From Nitratireductor sp. (GTDB lineage: Bacteria; Pseudomonadota; Alphaproteobacteria; Rhizobiales; Rhizobiaceae): 64,000 bases of DNA. The stretch lies in assembly GCA_020637805.1 (NCBI GenBank), contig JACKJU010000006.1:135001-199000 (forward strand). The letters run 5' to 3'. Positions 49,086 to 57,484 of the stretch are shown here, in pieces. The notes under the pieces were generated by a model. The model saw only the letters and a program-made list of their open reading frames with translations. It made no database searches and was not told the origin of the DNA. The position numbers were made by a program, and so were the translations under genes. Positions within the stretch are counted from its first letter, which is position 1. The number at the start of each line of letters is the position of its first letter.

Positions 49086-49129
49086 CCGGTTCCCGGGATT
49101 TCCCCATGCGGTTCCCGGGCCAAGGTTTT

Positions 49130-49354
49130 CTACTCGGCCGGGACGGCGAAATTGCGTTCTGTCCCGTGCCGGAAAATGTACAGCCCTCCTGACAGGCGCT
49201 TCAGCATACGCGTGAATTTTCCGGGCGCTGAACGCACATGTTGAATTGCCTCAAACGTTTCGCGGCTGCGTAACGTGCGTGCCCGTCTGGCGTAGTGAGC
49301 ATAGTCGATAGAGCCGCCGGGCAGGGTGCGGTAGGGGATTTTCTGGTCAGTCAT
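49130..49354 (-). CDS. Small hypothetical protein
   Basis: 74 residues from ATG 49354, supported by AAGGAG seven bases upstream. Basic (several Arg/Lys clusters such as YAHYARRARTLRSRETF), no membrane segment or signal, no domain recognised. Divergent from the winged-helix/hydrolase gene, with about 150 bases between them; they may share a control region. Confidence 0.6.
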   Translation of the reverse strand: MTDQKIPYRTLPGGSIDYAHYARRARTLRSRETFEAIQHVRSAPGKFTRMLKRLSGGLYIFRHGTERNFAVPAE

Positions 49355-49504
49355 CACAAGCTCCTTTGTCTTAAGTCTGGAGCCATGTTCGCCGAACCGG
49401 CACGGGAATGCTTGAAGGCAATCTTTAGAAGACCTTGTGAATCGCATGATTTACACATGGCGCTCACCGGGCATAATCTTGGGGAACGAGGAGGAACCGG
49501 GCCG

Positions 49505-50722
49505 TTGCGCTACCATTTTGCAAACTGCGTACTGGATACGGAGCGGCATCTGGTCGAACGCGACGGTGAGACAGAGGCAGTCGAGCCGCAGGTCTTCGAC
49601 CTGTTGCAGTTGCTTGTCGAGAACCCGGACATGCTGATTACGAAAGACCGACTGATCGAGAAGGTCTGGCAGGGCCGAATAGTCTCAGAGGCTACCATCA
49701 GTGCGCGGATCAATGCTGCGCGCAATGCGGTTGGCGATACCGGCAAGTTGCAGGCGGTCATCAAGACAGTGCAGCGCCGCGGTATCAAGCTCGTCGCCCC
49801 GGTGGAAGCCGACGGCGATAGAGCGCAGGCTTCAACGCAATTCAAATCGGCGCCCGCCAGCCTTGGCCGCAGCCAGACCATTCGCTATGCCACGTCAGCC
49901 GACGGGACGAAGATCGCCTATGCGATTTCGGGAGCCGGGCCGAAGGTCATGCGGGCCGGTCATTTCCTCACGCATCTTGAGATGGATTGGGACAGCCCGG
50001 TCTGGAAGCCGTATCTCGAAGCACTGGGGGCGTCCCACATGCTGCTTCGCTATGATCAACGCGGTACGGGCATGTCGGATGCGGAATTGAGGAATGCCAG
50101 CGTTGATGCTTATGCGCAGTATCTGCTCTGCGTTGCCGATGAAGCTGGATACGACCGATTTGCATTGGTCGCCTCCTCGCAGGGCGCGCCGGTATCGATA
50201 AAGTTTGCGGTAGAACACCCGGAGCGTGTCAGTGCACTTGTCATCTATGGTGGTTTTGCCCAAGGTAGCATGCATCGTGGCCAGGCCTATTCGGAACAGG
50301 AGCATGAAGCGCTTGCGGCAATGATCCGTGCAGGCTGGGGCAAGCCGAAGAGTGCCTTCATGTCGGCGTTTACCTCCCTGTTCTGTCCGGAGGCCAGTTC
50401 TTCCGAGATGGAAAATCTGGTTGCCATCCAGCTGGAGTCGGCTTCACCCGAAAACGCAGTGCGCATCCGCGATGCAATCGACAATTTCGATGTGACGGAC
50501 ATTCTGGAAGATGTGAAGGCTCCGACGCTGGTAATTCATGCCAAGGGCGATGGCCTGCATCCTGTCTCCCAGGGCCGCCTCCTGGCGAGTTCCATACCGG
50601 GGGCGGAGTTTCTCCAGGTAAACAGCAACAACCATATCTACCTTCCGTCCGATCCTGCCTGGCAGGAAATCGTTGCTGCGCAGCTTGAATTCATCGACCG
50701 GCACGCCGACGATCAGGGGTGA
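49505..50722 (+). CDS. Winged-helix regulator fused to alpha/beta hydrolase
   Basis: About 405 residues from TTG 49505, preceded by GAGGAGG ten bases upstream; ATG 49457 in the same frame lacks a ribosome site but would add 16 residues. The N-terminus is an OmpR/CadC-type winged helix (LRYHFANCVLDTERHLVERDG...KTVQRRGIKLVAPV, about 1-100). The C-terminal alpha/beta hydrolase (about 125-400) has nucleophile Ser in VASSQGAP, an Asp in HAKGDGLHP and a late His in NNHI. Fusions of this type exist in adenylate cyclase-like and hydrolase regulators; function unknown. Confidence 0.75.
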   Translation: MRYHFANCVLDTERHLVERDGETEAVEPQVFDLLQLLVENPDMLITKDRLIEKVWQGRIVSEATISARINAARNAVGDTGKLQAVIKTVQRRGIKLVAPVEADGDRAQASTQFKSAPASLGRSQTIRYATSADGTKIAYAISGAGPKVMRAGHFLTHLEMDWDSPVWKPYLEALGASHMLLRYDQRGTGMSDAELRNASVDAYAQYLLCVADEAGYDRFALVASSQGAPVSIKFAVEHPERVSALVIYGGFAQGSMHRGQAYSEQEHEALAAMIRAGWGKPKSAFMSAFTSLFCPEASSSEMENLVAIQLESASPENAVRIRDAIDNFDVTDILEDVKAPTLVIHAKGDGLHPVSQGRLLASSIPGAEFLQVNSNNHIYLPSDPAWQEIVAAQLEFIDRHADDQG

Positions 50723-50779
50723 TCCTGGAAGGGATTGTCCGGGCTTGCCGGTTCCGAAAGGTCGGAAATTCGGCAGCGT

Positions 50780-51649
50780 TCACAGCGTTTTTTCGAACCA
50801 GTGCTGGGCGAACGGATTATCGTTGTAGCGAGGAATTTCGCGGTAGCCGCGCTTGCGGTACATGGCCTGGGCTTCCTTCAGCGTGCCGTTCGTGTCCAGG
50901 CGAACGCGCTTGCAGCCCTGATCTCGCGCGGCACTTTCCAGCCTGTCCATGATGCGGCTTGCCACTCCGAGGCCACGGACGCTTGCGGCGGTCCAGACCC
51001 GCTTGATCTCGCCGATATCATGGTCGAGCGGACGCAGCATGCCGCAGCCGACCGGATTGTTCTTCAAGCGGGCGACCAGAAAGGTGGTCTGCCGGTATTC
51101 TTCCTCCGGTGCATCGGGATCGGGGACGAAGCCCGAATCAAAGCGCCGGTCGAGTTCGGCGTAGTATTCTCCGAGGCAGAATGCGGCATCGGCGCTGCGC
51201 GGGTCTTCAAGCGCGATTGAAATCTTTGCAGCACGCAGCAATCTCTCGACCTCTGCCATCGCTGTTGTCAGCCGGTTCTGCTGGGTTTCGCTCAACGATT
51301 GGAGGAGGTTGTCTGCCGCGGCGTCCGACAGGCCCTCATAGGCGGCGAATTCCTCTTCGCCCCTGGCGGTAAGATGCAGGGTTCTGGCGCGTGCGTCCTG
51401 TGGTGCCGCGCGGGTTTCCACCAGTTCCTGACTTTCGAGAGAACGCAGCAGGCGGGCGAAATATCCCGAATCGAGACCGAGCTGCTCGCGCAACTCCGAC
51501 AGGTTGCTGTGCCCGCTTCCGATTTCATGCAACAGCCTTGCTTCGCTCAACGGTCGTCCCCGTGCGAGGAAGTCGTCGTCCAGCGCACCGATGCGCTGGC
51601 TGACGAGCCTGTTGAACCGTCTGACCTGATCTATTGCTTCTCGCTCCAT
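50780..51649 (-). CDS. Bifunctional MarR-type regulator / GNAT acetyltransferase
   Basis: 289 residues. An N-terminal MarR winged helix (about 30-110, GHSNLSELREQLGLDSGYFARLLRSLESQELVE) is joined to a C-terminal GNAT domain (about 140-289, GEIKRVWTAASVRGLGVASRIMDRLE). No ribosome site precedes the ATG, and a perfect 14-bp palindrome sits five bases upstream (separate entry), suggesting autoregulation and a very short or absent leader. Convergent with the winged-helix/hydrolase gene. Confidence 0.88.
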   Translation of the reverse strand: MEREAIDQVRRFNRLVSQRIGALDDDFLARGRPLSEARLLHEIGSGHSNLSELREQLGLDSGYFARLLRSLESQELVETRAAPQDARARTLHLTARGEEEFAAYEGLSDAAADNLLQSLSETQQNRLTTAMAEVERLLRAAKISIALEDPRSADAAFCLGEYYAELDRRFDSGFVPDPDAPEEEYRQTTFLVARLKNNPVGCGMLRPLDHDIGEIKRVWTAASVRGLGVASRIMDRLESAARDQGCKRVRLDTNGTLKEAQAMYRKRGYREIPRYNDNPFAQHWFEKTL

Positions 51650-51653
51650 TTGT

Positions 51654-51667
51654 CTGACTTAAGTCAG
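51654..51667. promoter_or_regulatory. Palindromic operator candidate before MarR-GNAT gene
   Basis: CTGACTTAAGTCAG is a perfect 14-bp palindrome ending five bases before the start codon of the MarR-GNAT gene (minus strand). Size and position fit a site for the MarR half to repress its own gene. Confidence 0.6.
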
Positions 51668-51685
51668 GTAAATGGATTTGGCAAG

Positions 51686-51715
51686 AAAAAAGAGGCCCGC
51701 TGGCTGGCGGGCCTC
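51686..51715 (-). terminator. Rho-independent terminator of carboxynorspermidine operon
   Basis: On the minus strand GAGGCCCGC (51715-51707) pairs with GCGGGCCTC (51700-51692), then six T residues (51691-51686). It follows the last gene of the polyamine pair and lies before the MarR-GNAT gene. Confidence 0.88.
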
Positions 51716-51733
51716 CCGGTCATCCATGTGGCC

Positions 51734-52981
51734 TTATTCGTTCCAGGCCTTGTCCTTGCCGCCGAGACCGCCTTCGAGAACGCGGGTCGGCAGGCCGATC
51801 TTGTCGAGGATCGTGAAGAACGGCTTGGGGTCCAGTTCCTCGACATTGACCATGGTCTTTGCATCCCACTCACCGGAGGCGACGAGCATGGCAGCAGCCA
51901 CTGGTGGAACGCCGGCCGTGTAGGAAATGCCCTGCGAACCAACCTCGTTGTAGGCGTCCTTGTGGTCGGCGACATTGTAGACGAAGACTTCCGTCTCCTT
52001 GCTGTCCTTGATGCCCTTCACGAGATCGCCGATACATGTCTTGCCCGTGTAGTTCGGAGCGAGCGAAGAAGGGTCTGGCAGCACTGCCTTGACCACTTTC
52101 AGCGGCACGACCTCCAGACCTTCGGCAGTTTTCACCGGCTGCTCGGACAACAGGCCGAGGTTCTGGAGCACGGTGAAAACGTTGATGTAGTGGTCGCCAA
52201 AACCCATCCAGAAGCGTACATCCGCCTGGGGATAGTTTGTTGCCAGCGAATGCACCTCGTCATGACCGGACTGGTATGCGCGGCAAGTGCCAACGACGGG
52301 CAGGTCCCAGTCGCGGCCGGTTTCGAACATCTTCTTTTCCTTCCACTCGCCGTCTTCCCAGTAGTAGACGACGCCGGTGAATTCGCGGAAGTTGATCTCG
52401 GGATCGAAGTTGGTGGCGAAATACTTGCCGTGCGAACCGGCATTGATGTCGACGATGTCGATCGACTTCACCTCGTCCATGTATTCGTCGATTGCGAAAC
52501 GCGCAAAGGCATTGACGACGCCCGGATCGAAACCGGCGCCCAGTATGGCCGTTACGCCCTTTTCGGCACAACGATCGCGCTTCTTCCACTCGTAGTTCGC
52601 GTACCAGGGTGGCGTTTCGCAGATCTTGTCGGGTTCCTCGTGGATCGCCGTGTCGATATAGGCTGCGCCCGTTTCGATGCAGGCATCCATGACCGTCATG
52701 TTGACGAAGGCAGAGCCGACATTGATGACGATCTGCGCTCCGGTCTTGCGGATGAGGTCTGCAACCGCGGACGAATCCATGGCATCAACCTGATGCGCCT
52801 CAAGAACGCCCTCAACCTTCATCGCATCCTTTTCACGGACCGACTCAAGGATCGCCTCGCATTTGGAGAGCGTCCGGCTGGCAATGTGAATATCGCCGAG
52901 CACATCGTTGTTCTGCGCACACTTGTGCGCCACGACCTGAGCGACGCCGCCAGCGCCGATGATGAGAGCGTTTTTCTTCAA
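51734..52981 (-). CDS. Carboxynorspermidine synthase (saccharopine dehydrogenase family)
   Basis: NADPH-dependent reductase joining aspartate semialdehyde and putrescine or diaminopropane to give carboxy(nor)spermidine; 415 residues. The Rossmann motif NALIIGAGGVAQVVAHKCAQ starts at once. Start taken as TTG 52981 with AGGAGG ten bases upstream; a GTG at 53026 would add 15 residues that overlap that site. GTCRAYQSGHDEVHSLA and the C-terminal YTAGVPPVAAAMLVASG fit the LYS1-like subfamily. Operon partner is the decarboxylase encoded just upstream. Confidence 0.9.
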   Translation of the reverse strand: MKKNALIIGAGGVAQVVAHKCAQNNDVLGDIHIASRTLSKCEAILESVREKDAMKVEGVLEAHQVDAMDSSAVADLIRKTGAQIVINVGSAFVNMTVMDACIETGAAYIDTAIHEEPDKICETPPWYANYEWKKRDRCAEKGVTAILGAGFDPGVVNAFARFAIDEYMDEVKSIDIVDINAGSHGKYFATNFDPEINFREFTGVVYYWEDGEWKEKKMFETGRDWDLPVVGTCRAYQSGHDEVHSLATNYPQADVRFWMGFGDHYINVFTVLQNLGLLSEQPVKTAEGLEVVPLKVVKAVLPDPSSLAPNYTGKTCIGDLVKGIKDSKETEVFVYNVADHKDAYNEVGSQGISYTAGVPPVAAAMLVASGEWDAKTMVNVEELDPKPFFTILDKIGLPTRVLEGGLGGKDKAWNE

Positions 52982-53031
52982 CTTGAGGTCACCTCCTGAA
53001 ATTTCCGGTGGTTGGGGTGATTGCACGGCCC

Positions 53032-54156
53032 TCAGGAAAGAGCCGCAGTGAAATCGTCATAGTCAAAATCGCGCACCTCGCGCACGCTTCCATCCAGTTC
53101 GCGAATCGCGATCGCTGGCATCTTCACGCCATTGAACCAGTTCTTCTTGACCATCGTGTAACCGGCGGCATCCTGAACCGAAAGCCGGTCGCCCGGCTTC
53201 AAGGCAGCGGGAAAGCGGAACTCGCCGAATATGTCCCCCGCCAGACAGGACTTGCCGCAGACCATCCATTCCTCGGGGCCCTCATTTGGCTCCATCTTCG
53301 CGCTTTCGCGGTAGATCAGGAGGTCGAGCATGTGTGCTTCTATCGAGGAATCGACGATGGCAAGGTTCTTGCCGTTGTAGAGCGTATCGAGAACCGTAAC
53401 CTCGAGCGTGGTCGATTTGGTGATCGCCGCCTCGCCGGGTTCCAGGTAGACCTGCACCTCGTTTTCGCCAGCAAAGCGCTTAAGGCGTTCGGCAAGATCG
53501 CTGAGCGGATAGCCTTCGCCGGTAAAGTGGATTCCGCCGCCAAGCGAGATCCAGTCCATCTTGCGGATCAGGTGACCGAAACGCTGTTCGATCGAACCGA
53601 GCATGTTGTCGAAGCGGGCAAAGTCGGCGTTTTCGCAATTGTTGTGGAACATGAACCCCGAAATCAGATCGACTACGGGTTCGATGTTCTCCGGATCATG
53701 TTCGCCAAGGCGCGAGAAGGGGCGTGCCGGATCGGCAAGGTCGAAGCCGGAGGTTGAAACACCCGGATTGACGCGCAAGCCGCGGACATGATCTCGCGAT
53801 ACTTCCTCGAAACGGGAAAGCTGGCCAACGGTGTTGAAGATGATCTTGTCGGAATTTGCCAGGACTTCGCCGATCTCATGATCCGCCCAGGCAACCGAAT
53901 AGGCATGCGTCTCGCCTGGAAACTTCTCGCGGCCCAACTTCACCTCGTAGAGCGACGAGGAGGTGGTGCCGTCCATGTACTGGCTCATGAAATCGAAAAC
54001 CGACCATGTCGCGAAGCACTTCAGCGCGAGCAGTGCCTTCGCGCCGGAAGCCTCGCGCAGGTGGGCAATCTTCTCCATGTTCGAGAGAAGTCGCGTCTTG
54101 TCGACAAGGTAATAGGGTGTCTGCAACAATCTCGGGTCCCCCAAAGTGAGCTTCAA
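53032..54156 (-). CDS. nspC: Carboxynorspermidine decarboxylase
   Basis: PLP decarboxylase of the alanine-racemase fold producing spermidine or norspermidine from the carboxy precursor; 374 residues. PLP Lys46 lies in ALLALKCFATW; SGFMFHNNCENADF, SLGGGIHFTGEGYP, and the catalytic Cys in VCGKSCLAGD are typical of CASDC/CANSDC. The start appears to be TTG 54156 with no strong ribosome site, so the first residues are uncertain. First gene of a two-gene operon for the alternative spermidine route found in many bacteria lacking SpeD/SpeE. Confidence 0.92.
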   Translation of the reverse strand: MKLTLGDPRLLQTPYYLVDKTRLLSNMEKIAHLREASGAKALLALKCFATWSVFDFMSQYMDGTTSSSLYEVKLGREKFPGETHAYSVAWADHEIGEVLANSDKIIFNTVGQLSRFEEVSRDHVRGLRVNPGVSTSGFDLADPARPFSRLGEHDPENIEPVVDLISGFMFHNNCENADFARFDNMLGSIEQRFGHLIRKMDWISLGGGIHFTGEGYPLSDLAERLKRFAGENEVQVYLEPGEAAITKSTTLEVTVLDTLYNGKNLAIVDSSIEAHMLDLLIYRESAKMEPNEGPEEWMVCGKSCLAGDIFGEFRFPAALKPGDRLSVQDAAGYTMVKKNWFNGVKMPAIAIRELDGSVREVRDFDYDDFTAALS

Positions 54157-54268
54157 AGGATGCCGGCCCGGGATTGGAATTGGCGGGTCACCGACGCCCT
54201 AGCAGATAAAGCGCCAGCCTCGCCAATTCAAGAGAAGTTTGGGATCAATCGGCAATCGGTCCGCCAGT

Positions 54269-54970
54269 TCAGGCGGACCTGCGCTCGTCTGCAACTGCCG
54301 TTTCGAGCATTCCGGTCAGGCCTTTTTCCAAACCCAGCCTGTCTGCCAGCACGTTGAGGTATTCGCGTTCTGCAGGCGTATCGATCTCGATTGCCATGGC
54401 GGATGCGGTGTAGAGTTCGACGGCCTGTTCGGGGCTTTTCGCCAGTGCGACAATCCTGTCGATGTCGAGCGGTGCCATCATCTCGTCCATCAGAAATGCG
54501 CGTGCTTCGCGATCCTGAACCAGTTCGCTGACCTTGCCGAAAATGCGCTGCTGCTCATCCTTGTCGATTTCACCGTCGGCCTTTGCGGCGGCGATCATCG
54601 CGGTGAGAAACGCCAGGGCGCGGTCCTGTCCGTCGGTCGCGTGGTCGAAGGGCGTTCCTGCCGGTGGCGGCGCAAGTTCCTTGACCGCTTCACGTGCAGC
54701 TTCCGGTGCTTCTACGGGTTTGCCCTGGTTTGCCTGCCAGTCCTGGTAGGTCTTGTAGGCGAGGCCGCCAATGCCGGCCAGCGCGCCAAGCTTGAGAATG
54801 TTGCGTCCGGCGCCGGTGCTGAGCAAAACGCCGGCGGCTCCTATCGCGCCCACTTTCGTCAGTGTCGGATTGTTCGCTGCGGTTTCCCTCAGCTTGTCGA
54901 TGTTTTCCTTGCCGGCATATTTTTCAGCCGTGCCGATGACCTGGTCTAGAAGGGCTTTTGCGTCGAACAT
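54269..54970 (-). CDS. DUF533 (TerB-like) protein
   Basis: 233 residues, resembling E. coli YebE. A hydrophobic stretch rich in Gly/Ala (about 38-72) could be a membrane segment, followed by a Pro-rich linker and a TerB-like helical domain (about 105-225, FLTAMIAAAKADGEIDKDEQQRIFGKV) with acidic residues that may bind metal. Function unknown; unrelated to neighbours. The 10-11-bp hairpin between it and the TRAP gene upstream isolates it. Confidence 0.82.
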   Translation of the reverse strand: MFDAKALLDQVIGTAEKYAGKENIDKLRETAANNPTLTKVGAIGAAGVLLSTGAGRNILKLGALAGIGGLAYKTYQDWQANQGKPVEAPEAAREAVKELAPPPAGTPFDHATDGQDRALAFLTAMIAAAKADGEIDKDEQQRIFGKVSELVQDREARAFLMDEMMAPLDIDRIVALAKSPEQAVELYTASAMAIEIDTPAEREYLNVLADRLGLEKGLTGMLETAVADERRSA

Positions 54971-54993
54971 GGGTTCCGTCCTGAAAAAGTTTA

Positions 54994-55023
54994 CGCTGCG
55001 GCATAGATAGGAATGCCGCAGCG
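54994..55023 (-). terminator. Probable terminator of TRAP operon 4
   Basis: CGCTGCGGCAT (54994-55004) and ATGCCGCAGCG (55013-55023) form a perfect 11-bp stem. On the minus strand it is followed by GTAAACTTTTTC, a weak T-run (about 54986-54990), after the large-permease gene. Confidence 0.7.
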
Positions 55024-55045
55024 CAAGTACAACGGAATGCCGTGA

Positions 55046-56659
55046 CTATCTTGTGACGATTTCCGGTCCCATCAGGGCGTATGGCAACCAGGTCGAGAGC
55101 GGCTCGAAATAGGTCACCAGGATCAGGAAGATGAACAGCACCCCGACGAAGGGCAGCGCTGCCTTCACGACCCGAACCAGACTCATGCCGGTTATGCCCG
55201 ATGTCACGAACAGGTTGAGGCCAATTGGCGGCGTGATCATGCCGATCTCCATGTTCACGACCATGATGATGCCGAGGTGAACAGGGTCCACTCCCAGTTC
55301 CATCGCGATCGGGAAGACAACCGGAGCAACGATCAGCAGCAGGCCCGAAGGCTCCATGAACTGGCCGCCGATCAGGAGCAGGATGTTTACCGCGATCAGG
55401 AAGGTGAACCAGGTAAAGCCGTAGTCGAGCATCAGGTCGGTGATTGCCTGGGGAATGCGCTCCGAAGTCAGAACGTGCGCAAACAGCAATGCATTGACGA
55501 TGATGAACATCAGCATGATCGTGGTCTTGGACGCATCGACCATCACCTTGCGTGTTTCTTCGTTGAAGAAGGCGCGAAGTGAATTCCGGCCCATCAGCGC
55601 AAAGTTGCGGCCAAAGACAGGAAGGCTGGCAGCCAGCATGGCCGGGAGGCGTGCGATGTTTCCGCCGCGCCACTGTGCGTAGGCAATGCCCAGCGCTACT
55701 GAGATCAAACCACCCCAGATGGCGCGACCCTCAAAGGTGATGCCTTCCCAGTTCGAGGTGGCGAAGAAGGAGAGCACCATCCAGACGAAGAAGAAGGAGA
55801 CGGCATAGACGACCGTCTTGAACCCCAACAGTGCATCGCGGCCATCCTCTTCACTTACCCAGCTCACGCCCGCCATCGGGCCCATGTCACGATAGATGAA
55901 CAGGGCGACGAAGAAGGAATAGACAGCGGCGACTGCGGCAGCCTCGGTTGGTGTGAACACGCCGCCATAGATGCCGCCGAGAATGATGATGATCAGGAAC
56001 AGACCCCAGCCGGCTTCCTTTCCGCCCTGGATGATCTCGTGGAAACCCTTCCACGGTTCTGCCGGCAGGTTCTTGATGCGGGCAACAATGTAGATTGCCG
56101 TCATCAGCATCAGTCCAGCAACCAGACCCGGGATCACGCCAGCGAGGAACATGCGGCCCACCGAGACGTCAGTGGCTGCAGCATATACCACCATGACGAT
56201 GGAAGGCGGAATGAGGATGCCCAGCGTACCCGCATTGGCGATCAGGCCGGCTGCGAAGTCCTTGGAGTAACCCACCTGGCGCATGCCGGCGATGGCAATC
56301 GTGCCGATTGCGACCACCGTTGCGGGGGACGAACCGGAGAGTGCGGCAAAGAGCATGCAGGCAAGAACGGATGCCATTGCCAGCCCGCCGCGGAAGTGAC
56401 CGACGGTGGCAATCGCGAAATGAATGATGCGCTTGGCAACGCCGCCCGTAGACATGAAGGCCGAAGCCAGAATGAAGAACGGGATCGCAAGAAGCGTGTA
56501 GTTCTGCGAAGCGGTGAAAAGCTGCAACGCAACCGACGACATGGAGTCGGCGGAAAAGAATGCGATGACGATGATCGAGGACAGGCCAAGAGACACCGCA
56601 ACGGGCACGCCCAGAAACAGAAGTGTCAGGACGAGTACAAAGAGAATTCCGGTTTCCAT
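55046..56659 (-). CDS. dctM: TRAP transporter large permease (system 4)
   Basis: DctM subunit of 537 residues, about 110 longer than standard because of an inserted helical segment (about 255-365, including WVSEEDGRDALLGFKTVVYAVSFFF and a stretch after). Motifs NAGTLGILIPPSIVMVVYAAATD and MEIGMITPPIGLNLFVTSGITG are conserved. AAGGA precedes the ATG. Last gene of the dctPQM operon whose promoter is sigma-54 dependent. Confidence 0.93.
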   Translation of the reverse strand: METGILFVLVLTLLFLGVPVAVSLGLSSIIVIAFFSADSMSSVALQLFTASQNYTLLAIPFFILASAFMSTGGVAKRIIHFAIATVGHFRGGLAMASVLACMLFAALSGSSPATVVAIGTIAIAGMRQVGYSKDFAAGLIANAGTLGILIPPSIVMVVYAAATDVSVGRMFLAGVIPGLVAGLMLMTAIYIVARIKNLPAEPWKGFHEIIQGGKEAGWGLFLIIIILGGIYGGVFTPTEAAAVAAVYSFFVALFIYRDMGPMAGVSWVSEEDGRDALLGFKTVVYAVSFFFVWMVLSFFATSNWEGITFEGRAIWGGLISVALGIAYAQWRGGNIARLPAMLAASLPVFGRNFALMGRNSLRAFFNEETRKVMVDASKTTIMLMFIIVNALLFAHVLTSERIPQAITDLMLDYGFTWFTFLIAVNILLLIGGQFMEPSGLLLIVAPVVFPIAMELGVDPVHLGIIMVVNMEIGMITPPIGLNLFVTSGITGMSLVRVVKAALPFVGVLFIFLILVTYFEPLSTWLPYALMGPEIVTR

Positions 56660-56663
56660 CTGC

Positions 56664-57344
56664 TTAGTCCTTCAACACGTCTTTGTTTTCGGCGACGAGG
56701 TCTTCCGCCTCATGACCGGCGATGATCAGTTCGCGTTCGCCGCGCCAGATCTGGACCATTGCCTCGATTGAACGGTAGCCAAAAAGTGCGAGGCCCACGG
56801 GCAGGATGAGGTATGCGATCCAGCGCTGGATGCGTTCCTGCAGGCCAAAGGTGTGCTGCGCCCATTCGGGATAGCGCAGATCGTCCAGGCCGATGCCAAG
56901 CTTGAACATCCTGGACCAATAGTCGACAGCACCGCCCTTGGAGTTGGCGCCGAATATTTCCATCCAGGTGGCGGATATCAGCATGGCGGCATACATGAAG
57001 GCGCAAAAGGCGCCGAATATCGCCACGGCCCTGAAGGCCTTGCGAGGCAGCATGTGAATGAAAGCGTCAACACCCAGGTGGGCGCCGATCTTGACGGCAT
57101 AGCTCATGCCGAAAAGGATCATCCATGCGAAGGCAATGCGCGTAAATTCGAGCGCGCCGCCCCAGCCTGTGTTGAAGCCGTAGCGCGCAATCACCTGGAT
57201 GAAGGAAACGATGGTGATGATCGCCAGCAGTGAGGCAATGACGTTTTCCTCGAAGCGCGTGACAGCGCCAGGATTGCGGCGTTCCCAGAAAAACAGACCT
57301 GCAAGAATGATGAATATGCCAAGATATGGCCAGTACTGGCTCAT
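56664..57344 (-). CDS. dctQ: TRAP transporter small permease (system 4)
   Basis: DctQ subunit, 226 residues with four helices (about 5-20, 40-60, 95-115, 175-195) and the family core GGALEFTRIAFAWMILFGMSYAVKIGAHLGVDAFIH. GAGAGGGA site upstream. Four bases separate its stop from the large-permease start, and a stem-loop lies in the gap to the binding-protein gene. Confidence 0.9.
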   Translation of the reverse strand: MSQYWPYLGIFIILAGLFFWERRNPGAVTRFEENVIASLLAIITIVSFIQVIARYGFNTGWGGALEFTRIAFAWMILFGMSYAVKIGAHLGVDAFIHMLPRKAFRAVAIFGAFCAFMYAAMLISATWMEIFGANSKGGAVDYWSRMFKLGIGLDDLRYPEWAQHTFGLQERIQRWIAYLILPVGLALFGYRSIEAMVQIWRGERELIIAGHEAEDLVAENKDVLKD

Positions 57345-57447
57345 TGTCCCTCTCCCCGTTACGCCTACGCCGGATCAGGACCTCAAGGTCTACTGAAAAT
57401 CCGGAATACCGTGCATCCCCTTCGCTCATTTGGCTGAACAAAGGGAA

Positions 57448-57471
57448 GGAGAGCGGGCAGGCCCGCTCTCC
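57448..57471 (-). other. Intercistronic stem-loop between dctP and dctQ (system 4)
   Basis: GGAGAGCGGGC (57448-57458) and GCCCGCTCTCC (57461-57471) form a perfect stem immediately after the dctP stop, with a short mixed T/C tail on the minus strand. It can act as a leaky terminator or protect the dctP mRNA. Confidence 0.65.
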
Positions 57472-57484
57472 TCAGTGATGTCGC

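Noticed and set aside
49087..49122. Direct repeat CGGTTCCCGGG after the aminotransferase gene
   Set aside because: Two copies of 11 bases in a GC-rich gap, with no associated mobile-element or attachment-site features.
51299..52999. 566-codon plus-strand frame opposite the MarR-GNAT and carboxynorspermidine synthase genes
   Set aside because: It crosses two genuine minus-strand genes and the terminator between them, and looks like a shadow.
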